Part shown: one piece after another, positions 9,671-17,898 of the stretch | Layout: the number at the start of each line of letters is the position of its first letter | Position numbering within the stretch: position 1 is the first letter of the stretch | From: Gammaproteobacteria bacterium | GTDB taxonomy: Bacteria; Pseudomonadota; Gammaproteobacteria; Tenderiales; Tenderiaceae | DNA: 64,000 nucleotides | Direction of reading: 5' to 3' | Assembly: GCA_021731365.1 (NCBI GenBank) | Contig: JAKFXL010000016.1 | Coordinates: 180,111 to 244,110 of the forward strand | Made by a program: the position numbers and the translations under genes | The notes under the pieces: model-generated | Seen by the model: the letters and a program-made list of their open reading frames with translations, nothing else | The model's database searches: none | What the model was told of the DNA's origin: nothing

Positions 9671-10681
9671 CTATTTATATCCAGCACGATCCATCAGCTT
9701 CACCGCTTCAATTTGCAACTCACCCGCCTTGGCGATATTCATATTGTTGCTCTTGAAACTGCCCCAGGCGGCTACAGTAGCGTCGGGTTTGATCTGGGGA
9801 TTGGCCGGGAACTCCATGTTGACATCAGCAAACAGGTTTTGCGCCTTGTCGGATGAGAGCCACTCCAGCAGCTTGACCGCCTCTTTTTCATGCTTGGCAT
9901 ATTGGGTAATGCCCGCGCCGGAGACGTTCACATGAACCCCGTTACTTTTCTGGTTAGCCCAGAAGATCGCCAGCGGCAGCTCAGGGCTCTTCTCCATCAG
10001 ACGACCATAGTAGTAAGTATTGGCGATACCCACATCACACTGGCCTGCCGCCACGGCTTCCAACATCTTGGTATCGTCGGGGAAGGGGGCAGTGGCCAGA
10101 TTGGCAACCCAGCCACGTACAATCTGCTCGGCCTTTTCTACGCCATGTTCAGCAATCAGGGTCGCTACCAGTGATTGGTTGTAGACCTTTTTGGAGGTTC
10201 GCAGGCAGAGACGCCCCTTCCACTTAGGGTCTGCCAGATCTTCGTAGCTATCGAGATCGGCCGCTTTAATCTTCTGAGTATTGTAAAACAGGGTACGCGC
10301 CCGGACCGACAGGCCAAACCACTGGTTTTTAGGATCGCTCAGGTGTGCGGGGATGTTTTTCTTCAGCACCCCAGAGTTGACCGGTTTAAGCAGCCCCTCT
10401 TGTGCCGCCTGCCAGAGGTTGCCGGCATCCACGGTAATCAACATATCCGCCGGGGTATTTTTGCCCTCAGCCTTCAGGCGCTGCATTAATGGCCCCTCTT
10501 TATCAGTGATAAAGTTGATCTTAACCCCGGTCTCTTTAGTGTAGGCATCAAAAAGCGGTTTGATCAGCTGCTCGTTGCGGGCGGAATAGACCACCACTTC
10601 AGCGGCTTGCAGGGGGGCAGCAGCGAGTGCGGCCCAGGTTAGGGTGGTGCAGAGCAGGGTAGTGAGACCTATCTTCTTCAT
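9671..10681 (-). CDS. fbpA: Periplasmic ferric-iron-binding protein FbpA
   Basis: A 336-residue protein with a Sec signal peptide ending ...AAPLQA before [12 protein letters not shown]. The body is a class-2 periplasmic binding fold; the paired tyrosines in ANTYYYGR near residue 222 match the iron-binding tyrosines of FbpA/FutA proteins. The start has AAGGAG 11 bases upstream. First gene of fbpABC plus the asparagine-synthase homologue; a sigma-70 promoter overlapped by a Fur box precedes it, so the whole operon should be induced by iron starvation. Confidence 0.94.
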   Translation of the reverse strand: MKKIGLTTLLCTTLTWAALAAAPLQAAEVVVYSARNEQLIKPLFDAYTKETGVKINFITDKEGPLMQRLKAEGKNTPADMLITVDAGNLWQAAQEGLLKPVNSGVLKKNIPAHLSDPKNQWFGLSVRARTLFYNTQKIKAADLDSYEDLADPKWKGRLCLRTSKKVYNQSLVATLIAEHGVEKAEQIVRGWVANLATAPFPDDTKMLEAVAAGQCDVGIANTYYYGRLMEKSPELPLAIFWANQKSNGVHVNVSGAGITQYAKHEKEAVKLLEWLSSDKAQNLFADVNMEFPANPQIKPDATVAAWGSFKSNNMNIAKAGELQIEAVKLMDRAGYK

Positions 10682-10719
10682 GACAATAGCACTCCTTCAT
10701 ATGTGTGAGTCTAAATACC

Positions 10720-10758
10720 AATGAGAACGATTATCATTCTAAAAGACAGAGAGGTCAA
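10720..10758 (-). promoter_or_regulatory. Sigma-70 promoter with overlapping Fur box upstream of fbpA
   Basis: Read on the minus strand: -35 TTGACC at 10753-10758, a 17-base spacer, and -10 GATAAT at 10730-10735. A Fur box of the 7-1-7 type lies on the -10: TGAGAAC-G-ATTATCA on the plus strand at 10722-10736, matching the TGATAAT-N-ATTATCA consensus at 12 of 14 arm positions. Iron-loaded Fur bound here would block the promoter. Confidence 0.88.
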
Positions 10759-10897
10759 CCCTTTTTTGAATAATTTAATCAATTTTACTTAACGCCAGAC
10801 GGGGCCATTGGGTTAACGCGCCGATCCAACCATATATAAAGAGCGTAGGCCGATGGTGCCATTGCCTACCCATAGGTGGCACAAACCAAGCGCCTTG

Positions 10898-11227
10898 TTA
10901 TGTGTGGCGCTCATAACTGACACCACAATGTGGGCATTTTTTCTCGAATACCATCCAACCCTCTGATGAGACTAGTGATTCACCACATGCCGGACAGACA
11001 ACTGAGCGTTCAATTCGTCCCGAATAAAACAACGCGGCCCCCATAATGGGGACGATTCCAATCATGTAAATAACACCAGAACGCCCGCCAAAATAGTGAT
11101 AGCTAAACATCCATGTCGCAACAGCCAACATCCACATCGCTAACAAGGCCCATTTCTGCCTGGAGGTGCGCCGACGCATACGGTGGAACTCTTCAGCTAC
11201 ATTTTTCTTCTGTGGCGGTATGGTCAT
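10898..11227 (-). CDS. Small membrane protein with C-terminal zinc-ribbon-like motif
   Basis: A 109-residue protein. The basic N-terminus (RMRRRTSRQKW) is followed by two hydrophobic segments (about residues 27-45 and 53-68), then a soluble tail with two CxxC pairs (CPACGE and CPHCGV, 18 residues apart) that look like a rubredoxin/zinc-ribbon knuckle. No family recognised. It lies alone between fbpA and rdgC. Confidence 0.6.
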   Translation of the reverse strand: MTIPPQKKNVAEEFHRMRRRTSRQKWALLAMWMLAVATWMFSYHYFGGRSGVIYMIGIVPIMGAALFYSGRIERSVVCPACGESLVSSEGWMVFEKKCPHCGVSYERHT

Positions 11228-11296
11228 TTCAGTTGATGCAAATTAACTCAGTACACATAACAGTTATCTATATGTGTCGGGGCGTGATAAAACAGG

Positions 11297-12214
11297 CTAC
11301 TCATCGGCTACGCTGTTCTCACCACCAAATACCTCCAGCAGCCGTGGGATAAAGCGCGATAGCTCTAAGGTCATGATGGCAAAGTCATTATCAAAGGCCG
11401 CCGCGGCATCGTCGCTGTCCGCCTCTTGGCTCTGTTCCAGAATCTCATCGCCAAAACGGAGTCGTTTAATGGTCAGATCGTCCTGAATCACACAGCTGAG
11501 ATGCTCCTGCCAGTCGATGGCAAGTTTGACCGCCCGTTTGCCCGCATCCAGATGGACCTGGATCTCTTCTGTCGTCAAATCCTGACGTTTACAACGGATA
11601 ATGCCGCCATCCTCAACCGTATCGCGCAGCTCACACTCATCACCCAGGGTGAAGTCGTAGGGCACATCATCACCGTTTAACCAGCGTGTCATCACCGCCG
11701 ATGGGGCCACCGCCAGGCTCGGGGCCACCGCCGGCAGTGAGCCGATAGAGCCACGCAGGCAGCTCAATAGCTCTTCCGCCCGTTTGGCACTGGCGGCATT
11801 TACCACAATCAGATTCTCTTTGGGGGCGATATAGGCAAAGGTCAGGGTCGAGCGGGGAAAGGCGTGTGGCAGCAGGGTATGGATCACCTCTTCCTTAATG
11901 GTGTCGCGCTCCTTGCGGCGCACCGGCCGCCCCTGTGCCGCCTCAATCGCCTCGGCCTTCTCCTGCACCCGCTCACGCACCACCGTGGCCGGTACCACCT
12001 TCTGCTCCTTGCGGGCACAGATCATAATGTAGCCGCCTGCCGCGTGTACCAGCTCTGCACCGTCACGCCCCAGCGGCGCCATCCAGCCATAACTGGATAG
12101 ATCCAGCGTGCCACACGGCTTAAAGGTATGTTGCTCCAGCTGCTGCGCCAACGCCTCAGCAGATAGGGTGAACGGCTTGGTAAGACGGTAAAGCTGAAGG
12201 TTTGAAAACCACAT
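11297..12214 (-). CDS. rdgC: Recombination-associated protein RdgC
   Basis: A 305-residue protein with the recognisable RdgC N-terminus (MWFSNLQLYRLTKPF) and the SYGWMAPLG segment, close to the usual ~300-residue length. RdgC forms a ring-shaped dimer that coats DNA and modulates RecA in beta- and gammaproteobacteria. It is a core chromosomal gene, which supports this part of the window being chromosome. Single gene, same strand as its neighbours, separated by more than 200 bases from the biosynthetic operon upstream. Confidence 0.95.
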   Translation of the reverse strand: MWFSNLQLYRLTKPFTLSAEALAQQLEQHTFKPCGTLDLSSYGWMAPLGRDGAELVHAAGGYIMICARKEQKVVPATVVRERVQEKAEAIEAAQGRPVRRKERDTIKEEVIHTLLPHAFPRSTLTFAYIAPKENLIVVNAASAKRAEELLSCLRGSIGSLPAVAPSLAVAPSAVMTRWLNGDDVPYDFTLGDECELRDTVEDGGIIRCKRQDLTTEEIQVHLDAGKRAVKLAIDWQEHLSCVIQDDLTIKRLRFGDEILEQSQEADSDDAAAAFDNDFAIMTLELSRFIPRLLEVFGGENSVADE

Positions 12215-12427
12215 GCACTGAATCCTTAACTACTCAAGAGAGGGCGGCATTATCCCCAATTCACCGTTGCAGTGCCAGTTATTGGGGCGGAGAGGGTGAA
12301 ACTGGCAGTCTGTGTAAAAAAGAGATAGCCATTGTTGTGGTCAGATTCACTATGGAGTTCCACCCAGTATCCGAACAGGGTGGATCCGGATATCTGGGTG
12401 TTTAATTTTTTATGAAAAATAAAATAG

Positions 12428-13240
12428 TTATCTGAATAATTTGCCATAACCCTTAATCTCAACGCTGGCATTGATCGAGCGTAGTGCATCCCAGAGAATG
12501 ACCTGATTGCTGGTGATCATTGATATACCGAGGGTCTTTTCCACGGCGTCGATAATGCCCACTGAACGTTGACCGTTGCCAGCGACAAACACAGTGTCCG
12601 CATTTGATTTGGCCACTACTTTTTCGATCCAGTTGTATAGGCTTTGTGGTGTTATGTATTTTTGACCACTCTGTAGCCCGCACGGGGCATGGTGAACCAC
12701 GCGAAAGCCCGCTTGTTCGAAATAGTCCGCCCCTAGCCCATCCAGGTCAGCATCGAACCAGGGGGGATTAATGATCGCTAGCCGTTTTGTGTTTAATTGT
12801 ACCAGTGCCCGTTCCGCTGACAGGCATGTCGAAACGATCGGGATGTCTCGAGACCGTGGGCGTAGACGTTCAATCAGTGCCCGCTCCCCATCGGGGCCGT
12901 GTTTGTAGGCCGAGCTGGTGAACGCCAAACACAGGGCATCCAACGGCGAAGCTGCCAAGCTTTCCACGGCTTCGTCAACATAGGGTGGCAGGGCGAACAT
13001 AGCCACCGGATCGTGGGGGATTTTTTCATCCATCTCACCACCGGCACGCATGGCGGAGAAATAGAGGCGGCTGCCGTGGATGGTGATTTCATCGGTAACC
13101 ATTGCTTGTAATTCTGACTCCGGGCCAACATCGGCGTGGGGGACAACAGCACCGATGCGGATCAAGCGGTTCCAGCCATCGGGGCGGAACAGCGCTGCGG
13201 CATTTTTTTCGATTTGAACTGGGGTTTGCATTGTATTCAT
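12428..13240 (-). CDS. Maleate isomerase / Asp-Glu racemase-fold protein without the usual cysteines
   Basis: A 270-residue protein starting MNTMQTPVQ; this ATG at 13240 has GAGGAG just upstream and overlaps the deaminase stop (ATGA). The fold matches the maleate isomerase/arylmalonate decarboxylase family: an N-terminal RIGAVVPHADVGPE and a second-half TVFVAGNGQRSVGIID. In characterised members two cysteines do the chemistry. Here the first equivalent position reads AFTSS (Phe107) and the second GNGQRS (Gly), so a cysteine-based isomerisation is unlikely. Last gene of the biosynthetic operon. It may have a different reaction or bind a product analogue; the substrate is unknown. Confidence 0.75.
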   Translation of the reverse strand: MNTMQTPVQIEKNAAALFRPDGWNRLIRIGAVVPHADVGPESELQAMVTDEITIHGSRLYFSAMRAGGEMDEKIPHDPVAMFALPPYVDEAVESLAASPLDALCLAFTSSAYKHGPDGERALIERLRPRSRDIPIVSTCLSAERALVQLNTKRLAIINPPWFDADLDGLGADYFEQAGFRVVHHAPCGLQSGQKYITPQSLYNWIEKVVAKSNADTVFVAGNGQRSVGIIDAVEKTLGISMITSNQVILWDALRSINASVEIKGYGKLFR

Positions 13241-13719
13241 TGGAAACTCCTCTTTTTTCTCCAGAGATTGAAAGGTTCGAGTGCTTGGCCAGTAGCGTAC
13301 TTGTGCACGTTCATTGGCCACTGGTCGGGGAAGTGCGCCAACATTCGATACGATCCACGGTAATCGAAGCCTGCTTTGGCGGCGTCGTCCCGGTCGACCG
13401 CATAGATCACCTCGTTGATGCCAGCGTATAGGGCATTCAAATAGCACATGGCGCAGGGTTCGCCTGACGCCAGGAGTGTTGTCCCTGGCAAACTGTGTGT
13501 CCCGACGGTACGGCAGGCATCTCTGATCGCTTCGACCTCTGCATGTGCAGTTGGATCATGATGTTCCAGAACGCGGTTGACTCCACGCCCCAGAACCATA
13601 CCTCTGGCATCTACGACAAAGGCGGTGAAGGGGACTCCACCATCATGAACATGTTCTATAGAGTAGGCGACTACCTCCTCCATGATCTGGTTGATGTGGG
13701 CAGGAAGGGTATTAGACAT
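13237..13719 (-). CDS. Zinc-dependent nucleoside/purine deaminase
   Basis: A 160-residue cytidine-deaminase-fold enzyme. The zinc site is complete: HAE at 59-61 (proton-shuttle Glu61) and PCAMC at 88-92. Overall it resembles the guanine deaminase/nucleoside deaminase branch more than TadA. It has AGGAG upstream of the ATG at 13719. It is preceded by a 139-base leader with unusual crossing repeats and is translationally coupled to the isomerase-like gene. In the context of the operon it may deaminate an aminated heterocycle or pathway intermediate; housekeeping purine salvage is the alternative. Confidence 0.82.
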   Translation of the reverse strand: MSNTLPAHINQIMEEVVAYSIEHVHDGGVPFTAFVVDARGMVLGRGVNRVLEHHDPTAHAEVEAIRDACRTVGTHSLPGTTLLASGEPCAMCYLNALYAGINEVIYAVDRDDAAKAGFDYRGSYRMLAHFPDQWPMNVHKYATGQALEPFNLWRKKRSFQ

Positions 13720-13741
13720 GGGTGTCTCCTGGCTGGCTGTA

Positions 13742-13781
13742 TCGCCCTACACAAAAGCGCGGGAAACGGGCGATTTGTGTA
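13742..13781 (-). promoter_or_regulatory. Candidate structured leader upstream of the deaminase
   Basis: On the plus strand TCGCCC-TACACAAA (13742-13755) is followed, after 12 bases, by GGGCGA-TTTGTGTA (13768-13781). The two segments pair in crossed order, so an 8-bp and a 6-bp helix are possible, as alternatives or as a pseudoknot. The element ends about 22 bases before the deaminase start codon, just upstream of its AGGAG. No known riboswitch class recognised. Confidence 0.45.
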
Positions 13782-13858
13782 AGCGAAAAAATTAAGTGTT
13801 GCTCCTGTAGTCAGACATTTTTTCTCGCGTTGATACAGGTTTGTTGAAGCGCAAGGTT

Positions 13859-14233
13859 TTAGCTATCGGTTTGGAGTTTGTCGCTGCTGGCGAGCTTCAA
13901 CCAGATGACACCGATGATGATGACTGCTAACCAGACCGTTTGAACGGATGTGAGCGATTGATCGAGCAGTATGCTGCCAAAAACCACCGAACCTATCGAA
14001 CCAATCCCCGCCCAGACTGCGTACCCAATCCCGACATCGATCGTTCGCAGGGCAACGCTCAGTGCAAATAGGGTGAGCAGGAAAAAAATTACCGCAGAGA
14101 TCGACCAGCTCATCACAGTAAAGGCTTCGCTGCCCGCTACGCTGAGTGCATAAACGATTTCAAAGGCCCCGGCGAGCAGTAACATGGTCCACGCTTGTTC
14201 ATTGCTGATCTGTTTTTCCGCTACTGTTGTCAT
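13859..14233 (-). CDS. SMR-family small multidrug transporter, subunit 2
   Basis: A 124-residue protein with four hydrophobic segments and the family markers GAFEIVYALSVAGSEAF (conserved membrane Glu of helix 1, Glu24) and VDVGIGYAVWAGIGSIG-type helix 3. SMR proteins are proton-coupled exporters working as dimers. It lies 64 bases after a second SMR gene in the same direction, so the two are probably an EbrAB/MdtIJ-like heterodimer. In this operon they are the obvious exporters of the product. Confidence 0.9.
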   Translation of the reverse strand: MTTVAEKQISNEQAWTMLLLAGAFEIVYALSVAGSEAFTVMSWSISAVIFFLLTLFALSVALRTIDVGIGYAVWAGIGSIGSVVFGSILLDQSLTSVQTVWLAVIIIGVIWLKLASSDKLQTDS

Positions 14234-14297
14234 AACTATCTCCTGTTAGGTTGGATACTGATTACACGCTGAATATGATGGGTGTTCCAGCAGCCTT

Positions 14298-14621
14298 TCA
14301 CGCCGCGCCACTGAGACGTAGGCCAATGACGCCGCCGATGACGAGAATAATTCCGTAGGTCTTTTTCATGGTCAGTCGTTCCCCGAAAAACATCGCCCCC
14401 AAGATGACAATCCCGACGCCTGCAACGGATGTCCAGATTGAGTAGCCAATGCCAACGTCGAAAACGAGAAGCGCGAGACTCAGAAAATAAGTAGCGATTG
14501 CACCACTGACGAGGGTAGCGATGGTCCACCAAAGATGAGTGAACCCCTTCGCGTTTCCGGCAGAGATTGCCACTGCAATTTCAAAAATTACGGCGATTCC
14601 AAGATATAGCCAGCTTTCCAT
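14298..14621 (-). CDS. SMR-family small multidrug transporter, subunit 1
   Basis: A 107-residue, four-helix protein. Helix 1 carries the conserved acidic residue (LYLGIAVIFEIAVAIS, Glu13) and helix 3 the GIGYSIWTSVAGVG signature. The typical length for the family is 105-115 residues. It sits 37 bases after the DsbA-like gene and precedes the second SMR gene. The two sequences differ clearly, as expected of a heterodimeric pair with opposite topologies. Confidence 0.9.
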   Translation of the reverse strand: MESWLYLGIAVIFEIAVAISAGNAKGFTHLWWTIATLVSGAIATYFLSLALLVFDVGIGYSIWTSVAGVGIVILGAMFFGERLTMKKTYGIILVIGGVIGLRLSGAA

Positions 14622-14658
14622 TTCTCTTTCTCCTTAAGTGTTGTTTAAATGAGTAGTC

Positions 14659-15273
14659 TTACAGAGCGGTATCGCTCACAGCGTGGTCGATTGCCCTTCG
14701 CAGTGCATCGTACGATGGCACTCCACGGAAGAGTTGATCGCCCACAATGATGGTGGGAACAGATGTGATCCCCATCTCTTCGTGGGCATGACGTAGCGCC
14801 TTTTGATGGCGCACCCGGTAAGTGCTGTTGGCCAGGGCGTTCAGCACGGCCTCGCGTTCAAGTCCCACGTCGGCCCCGAGGTCGGCCAGAACTTCTGGGT
14901 TGCCAAGATCCTTCTCCTCCTGGAAAAAGGCCCTCATGGCGCGCATCGAAAACGGATGTCCCAGCCCTTGCTCGTCCGCCATCGCGAAGACTTCGAAGGC
15001 TTTGCCGGTGCGCGGTTGTGGGGAGATAGAAGGTAACTTGATCGGCACACCCAGACGCGCGGCCATCGGATAGACCGACTGTTTCCAAATACGTGGCAGA
15101 TAAGTGTCTTCAACTCGCAGGGTCGGCACTGGCTCAGGCCGTAGCTCGAACGGTCGCCAGTGGATTTCGATGTCTTGCCCCTGGGTTACATTTTCGATGA
15201 TATGCTCTGCCAATAGGCAATAGGGACAGACGTAATCTGTGTAGATGGTAATTTTTTTGGTCATTGTGCTCAC
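14659..15273 (-). CDS. DsbA/FrnE-family thiol oxidoreductase
   Basis: A 204-residue thioredoxin-fold protein of the FrnE/2-hydroxychromene-2-carboxylate isomerase type. An N-terminal CPYC active site (Cys16, Cys19) is followed by a helical insertion and a C-terminal cis-proline region (GITSVPTIIVGDQ). There is no signal peptide, so it should be cytosolic. FrnE was first described in a polyketide pathway, and relatives occur in biosynthetic clusters as isomerases or redox enzymes. Same operon as the carrier-protein genes; its precise step is unknown. Confidence 0.85.
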   Translation of the reverse strand: MSTMTKKITIYTDYVCPYCLLAEHIIENVTQGQDIEIHWRPFELRPEPVPTLRVEDTYLPRIWKQSVYPMAARLGVPIKLPSISPQPRTGKAFEVFAMADEQGLGHPFSMRAMRAFFQEEKDLGNPEVLADLGADVGLEREAVLNALANSTYRVRHQKALRHAHEEMGITSVPTIIVGDQLFRGVPSYDALRRAIDHAVSDTAL

Positions 15274-15299
15274 CTCTAGTGGCGCGTATTAGTTTCTAA

Positions 15300-17150
15300 T
15301 TACAGTGTTGCTCTGAAGGCGTTGGCCTGTGGGATTCGGCCTTCCGGCATGATCATCTTTGGGTGATGGGTGTTCATTAGTTCGATCAGCTCATGGTAGT
15401 TGGGGTCGGTGAATACTATTGGATCGTCGAGGTAGTTCATGGATAACTCTCCGTTGAATGGTTGATGAATAGCGCTGTTGTAACCATCAAACTCCAGCGG
15501 CTCAATGCCGTACAGTTTGCACAGTAGCTTATTGAAAACCGGTGAGACCTGTAGCCAGGTGCCGTCTACATTTACCTCGTTGTACCAGTGCAGGAATATG
15601 TCACCGCCGACTAGACGCCGTAATTCCTGAGTGGCAATGTGATTGGTCACACGGCTGGCGACCAGGCGACAGGCCAGGCCTTGTGATCGGCAGGCAGCAG
15701 CATAGAGTAGGGCCTTGTGGAGGCAGAATCCCCGGCGCTCCTTGACGATCTGGCTTGCACGTAACCCCTTTTCGCTAATATCAGTATCAAACACTTCGTA
15801 AGTGATACTGTCGCGCACGGCGTAGTAGAGCTTCACTGCTATCCCGCGCTCGTCCAGCGTTTTACCAGCCAGGGCGGTGTTGACGAAGCGCTGCACATCG
15901 TCATGTATGAAATCAAACAGTTCGCTCTGGGTCGGCTCGACATTCATTTTGCGAAAGGTACGCTCTTCAGAGCGAACGATTTTGTGATTTGTATTGTTGG
16001 CGGTTGGATTTGTTTTGTTCTGGTTGATGCCCAGCAGGGCTGCAATTCGACCGCGTTGGACGTCGTTGGTCCCCGAATAGATAGGGCCTGCTAGCGCGTT
16101 GCAGACCTCGGTACCTAAACCATTCGAGGCGACATAACCGTACCCTCCATGAATATGCAGTGCATCAATGGCGGTGGCCAAGGCATTTTCACTGACAAAT
16201 ACCTTGGCAATGGCAACTTCGCTGGTTACGTCTTTATTGGCGATTATGAGTTCGGCAACGTGATACAGCCACCACCGGCTCAACTCGTATTTAATCTTCA
16301 TCTCGGCGATCTTGTTGGCAATCGACTGGAAGGAACCAATAGGCGAACCGAATTGGTGTCGGGTGTTGGCGTAACTCACGCAGCGTGTAAGGCGCTGATG
16401 CATCTCGCCGACGCCGATGATAAACGAGTATAGAATTTCCCGCTGCATCACGTAGCTAAGAACGAAAAACCCAGCACCGTGTCGGCCAATCATATTTTTC
16501 TTCGGTACTCGGCAGTTTTTGAGCGTTAGCTCGCATAGTGGCGATGTGCTCAAGCCAACCTTCTCTATGGTGGGGCCGAGATGCACGCCTGGCGTGCGAG
16601 TTTCTACCAGGAAGGCGGAAACACAGTTGGCGGTTGCTGCCTCATTGGTCTTGGCATAGACGACTATCACATCTGCCACTGAGCCGTTAGTAACGAAGGC
16701 CTTGTGGCCATTGATGACAAAGTCGTCACCCTCTTCGTGAGCGATGGTGGTCATGCTCAGGACGTCTGACCCAGCATTGGGTTCACTGATGGCATGGGCA
16801 CCGATCAGCTTGCCAGAGACCAATTCATCCATATATCGTGATTTGAGCTCAGGAGTGCCGAATTTGTCGAGGGCAGTAATCGTGCTGGCCAGGTGAGTGA
16901 CGACAGAGAATGTTAGTCCAGAATCTTTGCAGATTTCGCCGAGCCGTTCTAGCGAGGCCACAGTCGAGCGAATAGCGTCACGCTTCGAATTTGCATTGAT
17001 TGCACGCCGGAAAATTCCAGTACTGGCCACTGCTTGCCACTTCTCTTGTGGAAAGTCACTGTCGGTGAGGGGAGTGGTATCCAAAGCGTGGGCAATGGAG
17101 TCGATCGAAGCACGGGCCTGTTTGGGAATTTGTTTATCATAGTGATACAT
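15300..17150 (-). CDS. Acyl-CoA dehydrogenase fused to a transglutaminase-like domain
   Basis: The ATG at 17150 was chosen because AAAGGA precedes it; the protein is then 616 residues. Residues 1 to about 375 are an acyl-CoA dehydrogenase (AISEPNAGSD flavin-site motif near 121-130, GGYGY at 335-339). Residues 400-616 are a transglutaminase-like cysteine-peptidase fold with Cys476 (RRGFC) and His521 (FLHWYNEV). Two oddities: the catalytic-base position of the usual IYEGT motif is Ser359 (IYSGT), and the third triad position is Ser536 instead of Asp. Dehydrogenases of this kind oxidise aminoacyl groups on carrier proteins (PltE in pyoluteorin synthesis), and a transglutaminase homologue forms amides in andrimid synthesis (AdmF). 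A single protein for oxidation plus release is my inference. Confidence 0.85.
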   Translation of the reverse strand: MYHYDKQIPKQARASIDSIAHALDTTPLTDSDFPQEKWQAVASTGIFRRAINANSKRDAIRSTVASLERLGEICKDSGLTFSVVTHLASTITALDKFGTPELKSRYMDELVSGKLIGAHAISEPNAGSDVLSMTTIAHEEGDDFVINGHKAFVTNGSVADVIVVYAKTNEAATANCVSAFLVETRTPGVHLGPTIEKVGLSTSPLCELTLKNCRVPKKNMIGRHGAGFFVLSYVMQREILYSFIIGVGEMHQRLTRCVSYANTRHQFGSPIGSFQSIANKIAEMKIKYELSRWWLYHVAELIIANKDVTSEVAIAKVFVSENALATAIDALHIHGGYGYVASNGLGTEVCNALAGPIYSGTNDVQRGRIAALLGINQNKTNPTANNTNHKIVRSEERTFRKMNVEPTQSELFDFIHDDVQRFVNTALAGKTLDERGIAVKLYYAVRDSITYEVFDTDISEKGLRASQIVKERRGFCLHKALLYAAACRSQGLACRLVASRVTNHIATQELRRLVGGDIFLHWYNEVNVDGTWLQVSPVFNKLLCKLYGIEPLEFDGYNSAIHQPFNGELSMNYLDDPIVFTDPNYHELIELMNTHHPKMIMPEGRIPQANAFRATL

Positions 17151-17190
17151 AATTATTCCTTTAATCGATGGCTGCAAGGCAATGCTCGAC

Positions 17191-17568
17191 TCAGTATTGA
17201 GAGAAACCATCTGCACTCAGCTGATGTTGCTCCTCCCCCGTCAGCGGCGGATTAAACACGCTGATTAGATGCAAGTCCTGATCAGCATCAGCCTGTAATA
17301 TGTGGGGATCGTGTTTGTCTAAAACATAGATGTAACCCGGTTCGATGATGTGATGCTCGCTGCCGTCGGCCGAGATCACGTTGCCACGCCCGGAGATGCA
17401 GTAGCATGCCTCAAGATGACGTCGATACTGCAGGCGTGATTCTGAGCCGGCATTAACCACGGTATGCGCGACGGTGAAGCCCATGCCGTCTTTTTCGGTT
17501 AACATTCTATGACTGGTACCGTTGCCCCAATGAATACCTTCTATTTCGTTACGTTTACGTATGAACAT
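17191..17568 (-). CDS. Ectoine-synthase-like cupin (EctC family)
   Basis: A 125-residue cupin with the EctC fingerprints HLEACYCISGRG, GYIYVLDKHDPH and LISVFNPPLTGEE, close to the normal ~130-residue length. EctC cyclises N-acetyl-diaminobutyrate by dehydration; no ectA or ectB is nearby, so this is a solitary EctC. Standalone homologues can perform other ring-forming or hydrolytic reactions on similar amino acids. It lies between the carrier-protein gene and the dehydrogenase fusion, so a cyclisation on or off the carrier is plausible. Confidence 0.85.
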   Translation of the reverse strand: MFIRKRNEIEGIHWGNGTSHRMLTEKDGMGFTVAHTVVNAGSESRLQYRRHLEACYCISGRGNVISADGSEHHIIEPGYIYVLDKHDPHILQADADQDLHLISVFNPPLTGEEQHQLSADGFSQY

Positions 17569-17595
17569 GGTGGTCTTCCTTTATGAGTTTTGGGT

Positions 17596-17898
17596 TTAGG
17601 GTTGAAAGAGAAACTCAGTGCTGTTGCTGACGTCTCTGGTTCGGGTGACGTCGGAGATTGTGTGGCGTTTAATAAAGGTGTTGATCATCTCGATGGTACT
17701 GAAATCCTCCGGTGCAATGTCTATGTCACCCATCAGAATGTCGTACTCCTCCTCAATCCAGACAACAAGACGTACCAGAGAGAGGCTATCGATGACACCA
17801 CTGGATAGCAGATCGATATCGGTTGGCAAGGTTATCGGATTGATATCCGGTGCCAGCTTTTCGCAGATGTAAGCCTTGATGCGCTGTTCATTATTCAT
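17596..17898 (-). CDS. Acyl/peptidyl carrier protein
   Basis: A 100-residue acidic carrier protein with the phosphopantetheine attachment motif GVIDSLSL (Ser38). The MINTFIKRH helix-4 region is also typical. It overlaps the adenylation gene by four bases (ATGA), so the two should be made in equal amounts. A separate phosphopantetheinyl transferase must modify it; none is in the window. It should hold the aminoacyl or acyl substrate as a thioester for the downstream enzymes. Confidence 0.9.
   Translation of the reverse strand: MNNEQRIKAYICEKLAPDINPITLPTDIDLLSSGVIDSLSLVRLVVWIEEEYDILMGDIDIAPEDFSTIEMINTFIKRHTISDVTRTRDVSNSTEFLFQP

Noticed and set aside
13859..14621. Guanidine riboswitch-controlled Gdx exporters
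   Set aside because: No guanidine riboswitch was recognised upstream, and the paired-SMR arrangement fits a heterodimeric exporter instead.
17191..17568. Ectoine biosynthesis operon
   Set aside because: Only an EctC homologue is present; ectA, ectB and ask_ect are absent, and the neighbours belong to a carrier-protein pathway.
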